A DNA stretch of 64,000 bases from Chryseobacterium gilvum (GCF_025628965.1 NZ_JAOTEN010000004.1:152051-216050); one strand, 5' to 3'. Positions 17,536-27,207 are shown, numbered from the stretch's first letter. Notes: a model not told the origin generated them from the letters alone. Numbers and translations are program-made.

Positions 17536-20500
17536 TTAAAAATTAACTTTTACATTAAATGAGAAATTTCTCGTTGTTGGCATAACTCCGGATTGGTATC
17601 CTTGTAAATTCCCTGAAGACAAACCTGCTTCCGGATCGGCATAGGGTAAATTTTTATGAATAATCCAAAGGTTGCTGCCGATAACACTAAATGACATCCC
17701 TTGTATAAATTTAGAGCCTAAAGTTTCTTTTGACAATGAGTACGTAATTGATGCTTCTCTTAGTTTTACATAACTTGCATCATACACAAATGCAGCAGCA
17801 GGAGGATCGGTATTAAGAACCTGACTAGACTGTGATTTGTCTAATCTTACATTATTTACCGAATAAGTTCCGTTAGAATTCTGTATTACACCCGGTAATA
17901 TAACCCCACCACCTTCTGCTAAAGTATTTCGCACAGGATTTCCTAAATCATTAAGCCCTGCCGACTCTGGATAAAGTCCTGTTCCATAACCATATGACTG
18001 ATCTAAAGAAAATACTTTACCCCCTTGTTTGGCATCAATTAAGAAGCTTAAAGAGAGGTTTTTATAACTAACCGTGTTTCGTAGACCCCCGAACCATTTA
18101 GCCTGATAACTTCCCAAATTATTATTGGTACTTGTTGTTTTAAGATAAGCACCTGTATCAGGATCGATTACTTTCTGTCCGTCTGGTGAATATATAAAAT
18201 CAGAACCGTAAATTGTTCCATATAATCCTCCTACAGGAGCATTTAAAGTAACTCCACCTTGTGAAGTATTGGTCTGTAAAGCTAAGTTATCTACTCCACC
18301 TTTAAGTGCTGTAACAGTTGTTTTAGGATTAGACCAGTTTGCTACTAAATTCCAGGAAAAATTTTGAGATTTAATTGGAGTCAATCGTAACGAAAGTTCA
18401 AATGCTTCTGTTCTCAAATTTCCAATATTTTGCTTTTGTAATGTAGTTCCTGATGCGTATGAAACCAATACATTTGAAATTAAATTTTCCGAATCATTCT
18501 TATACCATGTTGCATCAAATCCAATTCTGTTTTTAAGGAAAGAAGTTTCTATCCCAAATTCCATACTTTTTAGCTTCTCAGCTACTAGATCTGGATTTTT
18601 TAAGATACCGTTAAATTGATAAGTAGGTAAGCTGCCAAATGGAGAGCCTGCTAAATAAGTATCTATTAACTGATTAGCATCTGTATCATTTCCTACAATT
18701 GAATAGTTAGCACGTGCTTTACCAAAACTCAACCATGGTGCTTTGATTAAGTTTGAAAACACAACACTTCCCGAAATCGAAGGGTACCAGTATACATTAT
18801 GCCCAGCCGACAATGCGGTTGTCTGATCTCTACGTACTGTTCCTTCGATATAATAAGTACTTTTATATCCCAAGCTTGCTTGTCCAAAAACACCTATGAC
18901 CTGTTTGCTGGTATCACTGGTTAAATTAAGAGGTCGTTCTTTAGAATTTGAAATGTCAAAATAGTTGGGAACGCTCAAACCGCCTACAGTAGAATGTACA
19001 TCTGAATAGGAAGAGTTATAGCGGATGTTGGTTCCTAAAACTGCATTCAAATTTAAATCTTCTGTAAGATCTTTTTTGTAAGTACCTATAAAGTCATAAT
19101 TTCTTTCAGATAATCTGTAATTACCTATATTATATCCCGAAGGTTGAGCAGTGTTGATATTTAATCCAAAAATATTAGGAACAGATCCGTTTGCTTTTCT
19201 TTCTTCAGTAGTCATACTGTAGCTATCGTTACTTAATCTTACTAAGAAATTTAATTCTTTTGAGACATCATAGCTTAAAGCAACATTTCCACTAAATCTG
19301 TCTCTTGAATCATTCTGATAATTTTGATAGCGCTGAAAATAAATATTATCCCAATATTGTGGAGAAAGATCGGTAGGATCAGTAATATTCCATGTATAAT
19401 TTTGATGAGATATATTGTAAAAGTCTTCTTGCTGCTTCAAATCAACATTGGTTGGCCACCATTGTCTGAAGCCAGACATAATATTTCCATTATATCCGGT
19501 ATCATTACGACCTCTTGTTTTTTGTGTAATATAATTCGCATATAATGAAGCCGTTAAATTATCTGTTATTTTATAAGATGCATTACCTCCGAAATTATTT
19601 TTTACCAAAGAGCTATTCGGCATAATGTCTGTCGCATCCAAATTGGTATAGTTGATTCTATACGTTGCCACATCACTTGCTCCACTAAGAGAAAGGCTAT
19701 TGGTAAAGTTGGTTGCATTTTTGAAAAACGTTATTGGACCATTTTTAGCCATTGTCCATGGAGTTGCTTTTCCAAAATTAGGAGATCCCGGTATAAATGC
19801 ATCATATTGATATACCAACAAATTTGGATCATATCTCGGTCCATACGACGCATCACTTCCGAAGCCTACAGCAAGTCCTCCATTATAACTTCCCCATTCA
19901 TCTTCACCGAAATATCCTTCTCCATATTCAGTTTGATATTTAGGAAAGGTCGATCTGTCGATAGTAGACATTGTTATCGAACTGGAATATTCTAAACCGA
20001 TTCCTTTTTGGTTTTTTTTACCTTTTTTCGTAGTAATAATAATCGCTCCATTTGCAGCTCGGGAACCATACAAAGCAGCGGCGGCGGCACCTTTCAACAC
20101 GTTGATCGTTTCTACATCGTTTGGATTTATATCCGAAGCCGCATTACCATAATCAACCCCATACCGACCAGTTGTCTGGCTGGAAGTATTGATATTGTTG
20201 TTGATAATCGGAACTCCGTCTACAACGAATAATGGCTGATTTGTTCCTGAAAAGGATTTAAAGCCTCTCAAAACAACATTGATAGATCCTCCAAAGTTTG
20301 TACTTTGTTTAATATCCATCCCAGCAACCTGTCCTGATAAATTGTTTAGAAAGTTAGGTGTCGGATTTTTATTTACATCTTCACCTTTTACTTCTTGAGT
20401 AGCGTATCCTAAGGATTTCTTTTCTCTCTTAATCCCAAGCGCAGTAACAACTACACCTTCAATTTCTTGTGTTTTTAAGGTATCACCTGGTTTTGTTTGT

Positions 20501-20565
20501 GCGTTAGCAACAATAAAAGACGATGACATTACTACAAGTAATATACCTGCTGTTAGTTTCTTCAT
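17536..20565 (-). CDS. SusC/RagA-family TonB-dependent outer-membrane transporter
   Basis: 1009 residues. Signal peptide MKKLTAGILLVVMSSSFIVANAQ, a short linker with the TonB-box-like EIEGVVVTALG, the plug domain (about 45-165, PLFVVDGVPI and ITTKKGKK), and a long 22-strand barrel ending VKVNF. The usual N-terminal carboxypeptidase-like (DUF4480-type) domain is absent, a known variant. It imports a TonB-energised substrate with the SusD partner encoded 11 bp downstream. It has its own promoter and is divergent from rnhB. Confidence 0.92.
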   Translation of the reverse strand: MKKLTAGILLVVMSSSFIVANAQTKPGDTLKTQEIEGVVVTALGIKREKKSLGYATQEVKGEDVNKNPTPNFLNNLSGQVAGMDIKQSTNFGGSINVVLRGFKSFSGTNQPLFVVDGVPIINNNINTSSQTTGRYGVDYGNAASDINPNDVETINVLKGAAAAALYGSRAANGAIIITTKKGKKNQKGIGLEYSSSITMSTIDRSTFPKYQTEYGEGYFGEDEWGSYNGGLAVGFGSDASYGPRYDPNLLVYQYDAFIPGSPNFGKATPWTMAKNGPITFFKNATNFTNSLSLSGASDVATYRINYTNLDATDIMPNSSLVKNNFGGNASYKITDNLTASLYANYITQKTRGRNDTGYNGNIMSGFRQWWPTNVDLKQQEDFYNISHQNYTWNITDPTDLSPQYWDNIYFQRYQNYQNDSRDRFSGNVALSYDVSKELNFLVRLSNDSYSMTTEERKANGSVPNIFGLNINTAQPSGYNIGNYRLSERNYDFIGTYKKDLTEDLNLNAVLGTNIRYNSSYSDVHSTVGGLSVPNYFDISNSKERPLNLTSDTSKQVIGVFGQASLGYKSTYYIEGTVRRDQTTALSAGHNVYWYPSISGSVVFSNLIKAPWLSFGKARANYSIVGNDTDANQLIDTYLAGSPFGSLPTYQFNGILKNPDLVAEKLKSMEFGIETSFLKNRIGFDATWYKNDSENLISNVLVSYASGTTLQKQNIGNLRTEAFELSLRLTPIKSQNFSWNLVANWSNPKTTVTALKGGVDNLALQTNTSQGGVTLNAPVGGLYGTIYGSDFIYSPDGQKVIDPDTGAYLKTTSTNNNLGSYQAKWFGGLRNTVSYKNLSLSFLIDAKQGGKVFSLDQSYGYGTGLYPESAGLNDLGNPVRNTLAEGGGVILPGVIQNSNGTYSVNNVRLDKSQSSQVLNTDPPAAAFVYDASYVKLREASITYSLSKETLGSKFIQGMSFSVIGSNLWIIHKNLPYADPEAGLSSGNLQGYQSGVMPTTRNFSFNVKVNF

Positions 20566-20586
20566 ATTATATTAATTTAGTGTTAA

Positions 20587-20616
20587 CAAAGTTGTAAAAC
20601 TTTATTGATATTTCAA
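20587..20616 (-). promoter_or_regulatory. Promoter of the SusC/SusD operon
   Basis: On the minus strand: TTG at 20616-20614, 19-bp spacer, then CAACTTTG (20594-20587), a -7 element with one mismatch. It is 21 bp before the SusC start. Confidence 0.5.
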
Positions 20617-20697
20617 AATAAAAAGATAAAAAAATACTATTTTATCCATATAGATTATATTTTTATTAATTTTACAGCTTCAAAAATGTTAATTTTT

Positions 20698-21282
20698 ATG
20701 GAATTAATAAGAAAATGGTCTACATTTTACATCGAGGCAGGATGTGATGAGGTGGGAAGAGGTTGTTTGAGCGGTCCCGTTGTAGCTGCTGCGGTTATTT
20801 TAGATCAAAATTTTGAACAGGATCTCATTGATGACTCTAAAAAGCTTAATGCAAAAACAAGAATCAGCCTTGACAGCTATATAAAAGACCATGCAGTGTG
20901 CTTTGCAATTGCAGAACTCTCTCCGACGGTAATTGATGAGCATAATATCTTAAACGCAAGTATTCATGCGATGCATCTGGCTCTAGACCAGTTAAAAATA
21001 AGACCCGAATTTATTTTAGTAGACGGCAACAGATTTCATCCCTACAATTTTATTCCTCATGAATGTATCATCAAAGGAGATTCTAAAATACTGTCTATCG
21101 CTGCCGCATCTATCCTGGCAAAAAACTATAGAGACCAGCTTATGATTCAGCTTCACGAGGAGCATCCTGAATATGGCTGGAACACCAATTTCGGATATGC
21201 TACCAAACAGCATCAGGAAGCTTTAATTAAACATGGGCCTACCAAACATCACAGGCAGTCATTCAGGCTTAAATATGATTAA
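20698..21282 (+). CDS. rnhB: Ribonuclease HII
   Basis: A 194-residue enzyme that cleaves RNA in RNA-DNA hybrids and removes misincorporated ribonucleotides. The DEVGRG motif (Asp17, Glu18) opens the DEDD active site, followed by LSGPVVAAAVIL, FILVDGN and the KGDSKILSIAAASILAK segment. It ends GPTKHHRQSF as in the family. The frame extends 31 codons upstream, but that region is AT-rich and unlike the family, so MELIRKWSTF is the start. Confidence 0.93.
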   Translation: MELIRKWSTFYIEAGCDEVGRGCLSGPVVAAAVILDQNFEQDLIDDSKKLNAKTRISLDSYIKDHAVCFAIAELSPTVIDEHNILNASIHAMHLALDQLKIRPEFILVDGNRFHPYNFIPHECIIKGDSKILSIAAASILAKNYRDQLMIQLHEEHPEYGWNTNFGYATKQHQEALIKHGPTKHHRQSFRLKYD

Positions 21283-21299
21283 TCTTTACTGATATCAAT

Positions 21300-21335
21300 A
21301 AAAAAAGAGAAGCAGTTGTGCTTCTCTTTTTTTTA
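21300..21335. terminator. Bidirectional terminator between rnhB and yidC
   Basis: AAAAGAGAAGCA-GTTG-TGCTTCTCTTTT (21303-21330) flanked by As and Ts, between convergent genes. Confidence 0.9.
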
Positions 21336-21340
21336 GTCTA

Positions 21341-23134
21341 TTATTTCTTTTTCTTCTGCTCTACCGCTTTTTGCTGGTCCTGAGCTTTTTCCATCATTTC
21401 TCTCATCCTTTTCTGGAATTTCCCCTCAGATTTTGGCTTCTCTTTATTGGCCTGAATCTGAGCATGAATTTTCTTTTCGTCCAGAATGATATATTTAATG
21501 ACAAAAATGATTAAAATATTGATCGCGTTTGATACAAAATAATACCATGATAAACCTGAAGCTGAAGTGTTCAGGAAGAATAAAAATGTAATCGGGAAAA
21601 TATACATCAATACTTTCATATTCGGCATCCCTTCCTGTTGTGGCTGCTGCATATTTCCTGAAGTCATCACGGTATAGATCAAAATCACAATGGTACACGC
21701 AATTGCGAAAATACTTAAATGATCTCCTAAAAACGGTACTTTCATTGGTAATTTAATCAAATCATCATATGCTGTTAAGTCTTTGGCAAACCAGAATCCC
21801 TGTCCTCTTAAATCAATAAAATTTGGGAAGAAACGGAATAATGCATAGAAAATAGGAATCTGAACGAGTGCCGGCAAACATCCCGCCATTTGATTCACTC
21901 CGGCTTTCCGGTAAATTTCCATCGTTGCCTGTTGTTTTTTCATAGGATCTGCATCCTTAAATTTTGCATTGGCCTCGTCAATTTCCGGACGGATCACTTT
22001 CATCATTGCACTCAGTTTATGCTGCTTGTACATAATTGGCGATAAGATAAGCTTTACAATGATCGTCATTAAGAAAATCACCCAACCCGCTGTAATTCCC
22101 CAGGATGCAATAAGATTATACATCGGCATGAAGAATCCGCGGTTCATCCACCCGATAAATGACCAGCCTAATGGTAAAATATCGTCGAAGTTTTTATCGT
22201 ACGTTTTTAATAATTTTAAATCCAACGGCAGAAAATACCAGTTAAAATCCTGATTCAGCTCATTCCCTGTCATTTGTACCTGGCCTGCATAATCCAGTTT
22301 TTTTAAATATTCTCCCTCTTCAAAAGCTTCCTGATTTCCTGTACTTTTTGTGAAACCATTTTTCGCTTCAATAACAGAAGAGAAAAACTGCTGCTTTACT
22401 CCAACCCAGTTTAGCGTTTCATCGGGTTCTTCCATCGTCGTTCTTCCATCATAATCATAGTCTTTATAATTATTAAATGCATAAGAAAATTCTGAATGCG
22501 ATTGCTCCTGAGCTCTTCCTTTTTCTAAATTTCTTACCCTGTAATCCCAGATAAAATCAGCTTTCGTATCGGAAGTTACTTTTGCCAAGCCCTGACTTCT
22601 TACTTTAAAATCTACGGTATATTCATCTTTTAAGGTATAGATAAACTGAATCACCGCTTCATTATAATTGGCGGTCATGGTTACCGTATTTCCGCTTACA
22701 GAAGGTGAAAAGACCAAATCTTTGGTATTGATTGTCTTCCCGGTTTTGTCTTTAAACTGAAACCCGTAATTGGAATTATTTTTAGTAATCAGATTAAGCG
22801 AAAGATCTGCTTTATCGGTTTTGCGGTCATACGCTTTGTATTTCAATAGCTCGACCTTAGAGATTTGGCCTCCCAGACTTGAAAATTCCAGATTCAGCTC
22901 TTTATTTGAAAGATTTGAAACCTTAATGGCATTTGGCGTGACATTAGGATTGATATTAGTTGCCTGAGTTGGTTTTACGGCATTTTTAACCTGTTCTGTT
23001 TTTGTCTGTCCAGCTTTTACCTGTTCTTCTTTCTGCTGTTTATTCTGGAAATAAAACATAAATCCGAAGAGGACCAAACATAAAACCGCAAAACTAATAA
23101 TCTGACTTTTATCGAGTCCGTTGTTCTGTTGCAT
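21341..23134 (-). CDS. yidC: Membrane protein insertase YidC
   Basis: 597 residues. N-terminal membrane helix (about 8-25), a periplasmic beta-supersandwich domain (about 60-330), then the conserved YidC/Oxa1 core with helices at AGWVIFLMTIIVKLILSPIM, MAGCLPALVQIPIFYALFRF and the last two helices. The hydrophilic-groove Arg corresponds to the region before SPIM. A Lys/Gln-rich cytoplasmic tail (KAVEQKKKK) contacts ribosomes. It inserts membrane proteins with or without Sec. It lies downstream of pyrG but has its own promoter with a striking palindrome in the leader. Confidence 0.95.
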   Translation of the reverse strand: MQQNNGLDKSQIISFAVLCLVLFGFMFYFQNKQQKEEQVKAGQTKTEQVKNAVKPTQATNINPNVTPNAIKVSNLSNKELNLEFSSLGGQISKVELLKYKAYDRKTDKADLSLNLITKNNSNYGFQFKDKTGKTINTKDLVFSPSVSGNTVTMTANYNEAVIQFIYTLKDEYTVDFKVRSQGLAKVTSDTKADFIWDYRVRNLEKGRAQEQSHSEFSYAFNNYKDYDYDGRTTMEEPDETLNWVGVKQQFFSSVIEAKNGFTKSTGNQEAFEEGEYLKKLDYAGQVQMTGNELNQDFNWYFLPLDLKLLKTYDKNFDDILPLGWSFIGWMNRGFFMPMYNLIASWGITAGWVIFLMTIIVKLILSPIMYKQHKLSAMMKVIRPEIDEANAKFKDADPMKKQQATMEIYRKAGVNQMAGCLPALVQIPIFYALFRFFPNFIDLRGQGFWFAKDLTAYDDLIKLPMKVPFLGDHLSIFAIACTIVILIYTVMTSGNMQQPQQEGMPNMKVLMYIFPITFLFFLNTSASGLSWYYFVSNAINILIIFVIKYIILDEKKIHAQIQANKEKPKSEGKFQKRMREMMEKAQDQQKAVEQKKKK

Positions 23135-23165
23135 TTTATTTTAATTAAAATTTTACTATTTAAAG

Positions 23166-23187
23166 AATAAGTAGCATGCTACTTATT
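23166..23187. promoter_or_regulatory. Perfect 22-bp palindrome upstream of yidC
   Basis: AATAAGTAGCATGCTACTTATT is its own reverse complement, an 11-bp arm with no spacer. It begins about 10 bp downstream of the predicted -7 element and 31 bp before the yidC start. It could be an operator for a dimeric protein, or a 9-bp RNA hairpin with a CATG loop in the leader. Confidence 0.45.
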
Positions 23188-23196
23188 TTGAGTCGA

Positions 23197-23204
23197 CAAA
23201 AATA
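23197..23204 (-). promoter_or_regulatory. -7 element of yidC
   Basis: TATTTTTG on the minus strand, 62 bp before the ATG. A TTG stands 13 bp upstream, closer than usual for a -33 element. Confidence 0.45.
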
Positions 23205-23250
23205 CTGTTTTTTTTATCAAAACTCCATCTTTTATAGATTACTATATAAT

Positions 23251-23284
23251 AAACTCAGGCTGATAATCATCAGCCTGAGTTTAT
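23251..23284. terminator. Terminator downstream of pyrG
   Basis: A perfect 14-bp stem AAACTCAGGCTGAT/ATCAGCCTGAGTTT around a 4-nt loop, 30 bp after the pyrG stop. The T-tract is short. Confidence 0.75.
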
Positions 23285-23312
23285 CTATGACGTTTGTAAT
23301 GATAGATTTACC

Positions 23313-24920
23313 TTACTTCTGCTCACAAGCTTTAATAAATGCGCGGAATAAAGGATGTGGTGTTGCCACGGTGCTTTTGTATTCCGGATGGTATTGTACC
23401 CCCACATAAAAAGGATGATCTGCAAGCTCGAGTGCTTCTACCAAACCGGTTTCAGGATTGGTACCGGTTGCCGCAAAACCATTTTTCTCAAATTCCTGAA
23501 GATATTCACTGTTGAATTCGTACCGGTGACGGTGTCTTTCAGATATATGTTTACTGCCGTAGATATCATGTAATTTTGAACCGCTTTTCAGCGAACATTT
23601 CCAGGCTCCGAGACGCATTGTGCCTCCTTTATCTACTACATTCTTCTGTTCTTCCATGATTGAAATCACAGGATCCGGAGTGGAGGTGTCAAATTCCATC
23701 GAGTTGGCTTTTGAATGTCCGAGAATATTTCTGGCAAATTCTATCGTCATAATCTGCATTCCGAGGCAAATTCCCAACATCGGAATTTTATTTTCTCTTG
23801 CATATTTTGCGGTAAGAACCTTTCCTTCAATTCCTCTGTCGCCAAAACCAGGTGCTACCAGAATTCCGCACACTCCGTCTAATGTCTGTTTAATGTTTTC
23901 CTGGGTTAAATCACCACTGTATACCCATCTTATTTTCACTTCGGTTTCCAGATCTGCACCTGCATGTTTGAAAGCTTCCGCGATAGAGATATAAGAATCC
24001 TGGAGAGAAATATATTTTCCTACCAAAGCGATTTCTACGGTTCTTTTAGGATTCTGAAATTTTTTAAGGAAAGTTTTCCATTCTTTCAGATCAGATTCTT
24101 TATCACTTTTCAGATCCAGGCCTTTCATCACCACCTCATCAAAATTCTGCTTTTGAAGATACATCGGTACTTCATAGATGGTTTCCAGATCTTTACATTC
24201 GATTACATTATCTAAGGATACATTACAGAACTGCGCTAATTTTGCTCTTTGGTCTTTCGGGATTTTATGTTCTGTTCTGCAGACTAAAACATCAGCCATA
24301 ATTCCGCTTTCCATCAATTGACGAACAGAGTGCTGAGAAGGTTTTGTCTTTAATTCTCCGCTGGAAGCCAAATACGGCAATAAAGTAAGGTGAATCACCA
24401 TCGAGTTTTTCTCACCCAATTCCCACTTCAGCTGACGAACAGTTTCTATATAGGGTAAAGATTCAATATCTCCTACAGTTCCGCCGATCTCTGTGATGAT
24501 AATATCGTAGTTTTGCTTAGACAGAATTTTAATCCTGCGCTTGATTTCGTTGGTAATATGAGGAATAACCTGCACGGTTTTCCCAAGAAAGTCTCCTTTT
24601 CTTTCTTTTTCAATGACGGTCTGATAGATTTTCCCGGTCGTTACGTTGTTATTCTGAGAAGTTGGAGCATCAAGATAACGCTCATAGTGGCCTAAATCCA
24701 GATCTGTTTCCGCACCATCTTCGGTAACGTAGCATTCTCCGTGTTCATAAGGGTTCAGCGTTCCCGGGTCGATATTGATGTAAGGATCTAATTTTTGGAT
24801 CGTTACATTAAAGCCGCGTGATTTTAGCAGAAGTCCCAGAGAAGCAGAAACGATTCCCTTTCCCAAAGATGAAGTTACACCTCCTGTCACAAAGATGTAC
24901 TTTGTATTCTTTTTACTCAT
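23313..24920 (-). CDS. pyrG: CTP synthase
   Basis: A 535-residue enzyme converting UTP, ATP and glutamine to CTP. N-terminal synthetase domain with TGGVTSSLGKGI and the EIGGTVGDIES switch. C-terminal class I glutamine amidotransferase domain with the nucleophile in MLGICLGMQ and the His/Glu pair in VQYHPEYKS. The frame is open 12 codons further upstream, but a promoter covers that region, so MSKKNTKYIF is the start. Confidence 0.97.
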   Translation of the reverse strand: MSKKNTKYIFVTGGVTSSLGKGIVSASLGLLLKSRGFNVTIQKLDPYINIDPGTLNPYEHGECYVTEDGAETDLDLGHYERYLDAPTSQNNNVTTGKIYQTVIEKERKGDFLGKTVQVIPHITNEIKRRIKILSKQNYDIIITEIGGTVGDIESLPYIETVRQLKWELGEKNSMVIHLTLLPYLASSGELKTKPSQHSVRQLMESGIMADVLVCRTEHKIPKDQRAKLAQFCNVSLDNVIECKDLETIYEVPMYLQKQNFDEVVMKGLDLKSDKESDLKEWKTFLKKFQNPKRTVEIALVGKYISLQDSYISIAEAFKHAGADLETEVKIRWVYSGDLTQENIKQTLDGVCGILVAPGFGDRGIEGKVLTAKYARENKIPMLGICLGMQIMTIEFARNILGHSKANSMEFDTSTPDPVISIMEEQKNVVDKGGTMRLGAWKCSLKSGSKLHDIYGSKHISERHRHRYEFNSEYLQEFEKNGFAATGTNPETGLVEALELADHPFYVGVQYHPEYKSTVATPHPLFRAFIKACEQK

Positions 24921-24935
24921 TAGATTAGGTTTGTG

Positions 24936-24966
24936 CAAAGTTAGGGGAAAAAGCAAAGCAAAGCAA
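24936..24966 (-). promoter_or_regulatory. Promoter of pyrG
   Basis: On the minus strand: TTG (24966-24964), 20-bp spacer, perfect -7 element TAACTTTG (24943-24936), 15 bp before the start codon. Confidence 0.65.
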
Positions 24967-25048
24967 TTTTTAGATTTTTAAATTTAGAGAAGTCTGTGTC
25001 GTGCGGTGATTTAAATAATGTAGGGGTTATTCGCTCTGATCATTCTTA

Positions 25049-25083
25049 ATAAAAAAGGTTTTCAAAATAAATTGAAAACCTTC
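25049..25083 (-). terminator. Terminator of the YceI gene
   Basis: On the minus strand, an 11-bp stem AAGGTTTTCAA/TTGAAAACCTT followed by a T-run. Confidence 0.85.
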
Positions 25084-25110
25084 CCTTAAACCAAATTGTA
25101 TATATAAAAA

Positions 25111-25680
25111 TTATTGCTTCACCAGTTCAAAATACAGATTCACCTCAACGTCTTTGGCAACTCCTGCACCGGTAGGATCATATTTAATATTATAATCCAG
25201 ACGATTGACCGTAAAACTGGTCTGGAAACCCATCACTTCCTTGCCCTGTTGGTTTTTTGCTATTCCGCCATAGGTTACAGGAACACTGATTTCTTTAGTG
25301 ACATCTTTAATCGTAAGATTTCCTTTAAGGGTATACATATTGTTTTTACCTTTCGTCAGAGAAATACTTTGAAATTTTATAGCAGAAAACTGTTCACCCG
25401 CAAAAAAATCTGCACTTTTCAAATGCGTGTCTCTCATTTCAACGCCTGTATTTATAGAATTTACATCTACCAAGAAAGACATTTTAGCATTATCCAAACC
25501 AGCTCCCGGAGTCACTACATTTCCCTCAAACTTATCAAATCTTCCCTGTACAAAGCTGATCCCCATATGTTTGATGTTAAAATTAACAGAAGAATGCATA
25601 GGATCTACATTCCAGGTAGACTGTGCGAAGGCGATGATGCTTACAAAAGCAAATACAAAGCTTAATATTATTTTTTTCAT
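25111..25680 (-). CDS. YceI-family periplasmic lipid-binding protein
   Basis: 189 residues. Signal peptide MKKIILSFVFAFVSIIAFAQ, then the YceI lipocalin-like barrel starting WNVDPMHSSVNFNIKHMGIS and containing the MRDTHLKSADFF motif. Members bind polyisoprenoids or other amphiphiles in a deep pocket; a precise role here is unknown. A single-gene transcript, divergent from radA. Confidence 0.9.
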   Translation of the reverse strand: MKKIILSFVFAFVSIIAFAQSTWNVDPMHSSVNFNIKHMGISFVQGRFDKFEGNVVTPGAGLDNAKMSFLVDVNSINTGVEMRDTHLKSADFFAGEQFSAIKFQSISLTKGKNNMYTLKGNLTIKDVTKEISVPVTYGGIAKNQQGKEVMGFQTSFTVNRLDYNIKYDPTGAGVAKDVEVNLYFELVKQ

Positions 25681-25697
25681 GTTTAAAAATTATGATG

Positions 25698-25705
25698 CAA
25701 ATATA
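25698..25705 (-). promoter_or_regulatory. -7 element of the YceI gene
   Basis: TATATTTG on the minus strand, 17 bp before the start codon. No clear -33 TTG. Confidence 0.5.
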
Positions 25706-25776
25706 ATTGATAATATATTGACATTCATTGATGTATGATAAGAATTTATTGAGTCTGAAATTTTAAAAAGTTTTTA

Positions 25777-25784
25777 TAATTTTA
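25777..25784 (+). promoter_or_regulatory. Possible -7 element of radA, next to the start codon
   Basis: TAATTTTA, one mismatch to TAnnTTTG, ends only 4 bp before the radA ATG. If used, the mRNA would be leaderless or nearly so. Confidence 0.35.
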
Positions 25785-25788
25785 CAGT

Positions 25789-27138
25789 ATGGCAAAACTT
25801 AGAACAGCATATTTCTGTCAAAATTGCGGATCGCAATATTCTCAATGGATGGGGCAATGCAAAAATTGCGGCGAGTGGAATACTTTAGTGGAAGAAATTG
25901 TAGAAAAAACTCCACAAAAAAGCTTATCTCTTTCAAAAGGTAAACAAAACGTCATCAATATTATAGAAGTAGAAACCAGCGAAGAGCCGCGCATTAAAAC
26001 CCCTTCTGATGAGCTCAACCGTGTTCTGGGAGGCGGTATTGTTTTAGGCTCGGTTACGTTAATTGGCGGAGAACCCGGAATCGGCAAATCTACCCTGCTT
26101 CTGCAGCTTGCCCTAAAGATGAAGAAAAAGATCTTCTATGTTTCCGGGGAAGAAAGTGCTTCTCAGATTAAAATGAGAGCCGACCGATTGACAGAAGTAC
26201 AAAACCCCAACTGTTTTCTGTACACCGAAACTTCCCTAGAAAAAATTCTGCATGAGGCTAAAAAATTAGAACCCGATTTCGTCATTATCGATTCTATACA
26301 AACGTTACAGTCTCAGCTGATTGAAAGCTCTCCTGGAACCGTTTCCCAGATCAGAGAATGTTCTAATGAAATCATTAAATATGCTAAAGAATACAATGTT
26401 CCGGTATTTTTAGTGGGACATATTACTAAGGATGGACAGATTGCAGGTCCGAAAGTCTTGGAACACATGGTGGATGTCGTTTTGAATTTTGATGGTGACC
26501 GGAATCATCTTTTCAGGCTTTTACGGGCCAATAAAAACCGTTTTGGCTCTACTGCCGAGATCGGGATTTATGAAATGGTTTCTCAAGGTCTGAAAGAAAT
26601 CAAAAACCCTTCTGAGATTTTAATTACCAAAAAATTTGAAGAACTTTCCGGAAATTCTGTTGCGGTAACTTTGGAAGGAAATCGCCCCATGCTGCTCGAA
26701 ATTCAGGCTCTGGTAAGTACTGCGGTATACGGAACTCCACAGAGAAGCTCCACAGGATTTGATGCCAAAAGACTGAATATGCTTCTTGCCGTACTGGAAA
26801 AAAGAGCTGGTTTTCAATTAGGTGCAAAAGATGTTTTTCTCAATATTACAGGAGGCATCAAGACCGACGATCCTGCTTTGGATCTTGCCGTTGTCGCTTC
26901 TATCCTCTCATCCAATGAGGATATTGCCATTTCGGAACATTTTTGTTTTGCAGGAGAAATCGGGTTAAGTGGAGAAATCCGACCGATTGCACAAGCCGAA
27001 CAAAGAATTTCTGAAGCTGAAAAGCTGGGGTATGAGAAAATATTTGTTTCCAATCTCAATAAAATTCCGAAGAAAAAATACGGAATTAAAATTGAAGAAG
27101 TAAGCAAAATTGAAGATTTTCATGATCGTCTGTTTTAA
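25789..27138 (+). CDS. radA: DNA repair protein RadA
   Basis: 449 residues. N-terminal zinc finger (CQNC...CKNC, residues 10-27), RecA-like ATPase with Walker A GGEPGIGKST, the RadA-specific KNRFG motif and a C-terminal Lon-like domain. RadA/Sms is a DnaB-type helicase that extends branches during recombinational repair. Length is normal. It is monocistronic, divergent from YceI, with an AT-rich upstream region and no Shine-Dalgarno sequence. Confidence 0.95.
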   Translation: MAKLRTAYFCQNCGSQYSQWMGQCKNCGEWNTLVEEIVEKTPQKSLSLSKGKQNVINIIEVETSEEPRIKTPSDELNRVLGGGIVLGSVTLIGGEPGIGKSTLLLQLALKMKKKIFYVSGEESASQIKMRADRLTEVQNPNCFLYTETSLEKILHEAKKLEPDFVIIDSIQTLQSQLIESSPGTVSQIRECSNEIIKYAKEYNVPVFLVGHITKDGQIAGPKVLEHMVDVVLNFDGDRNHLFRLLRANKNRFGSTAEIGIYEMVSQGLKEIKNPSEILITKKFEELSGNSVAVTLEGNRPMLLEIQALVSTAVYGTPQRSSTGFDAKRLNMLLAVLEKRAGFQLGAKDVFLNITGGIKTDDPALDLAVVASILSSNEDIAISEHFCFAGEIGLSGEIRPIAQAEQRISEAEKLGYEKIFVSNLNKIPKKKYGIKIEEVSKIEDFHDRLF

Positions 27139-27173
27139 CCCATAAATTCATTTTAAGTTTACATTCTTATGTA

Positions 27174-27181
27174 TATCTTTG
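27174..27181 (+). promoter_or_regulatory. -7 element of the reprolysin-like protease gene
   Basis: TATCTTTG matches TAnnTTTG, 26 bp before the ATG. Confidence 0.5.
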
Positions 27182-27207
27182 TTTTTCAACATTTTTAATA
27201 TAATTTT

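Noticed and set aside
20605..20697. N-terminal extension of rnhB
   Set aside because: AT-rich, not conserved in RNase HII; lies in the divergent promoter region with susC.
25114..25665. 183-codon frame on the plus strand opposite the YceI gene
   Set aside because: Fully antisense to a gene with signal peptide, family motifs, promoter and terminator.
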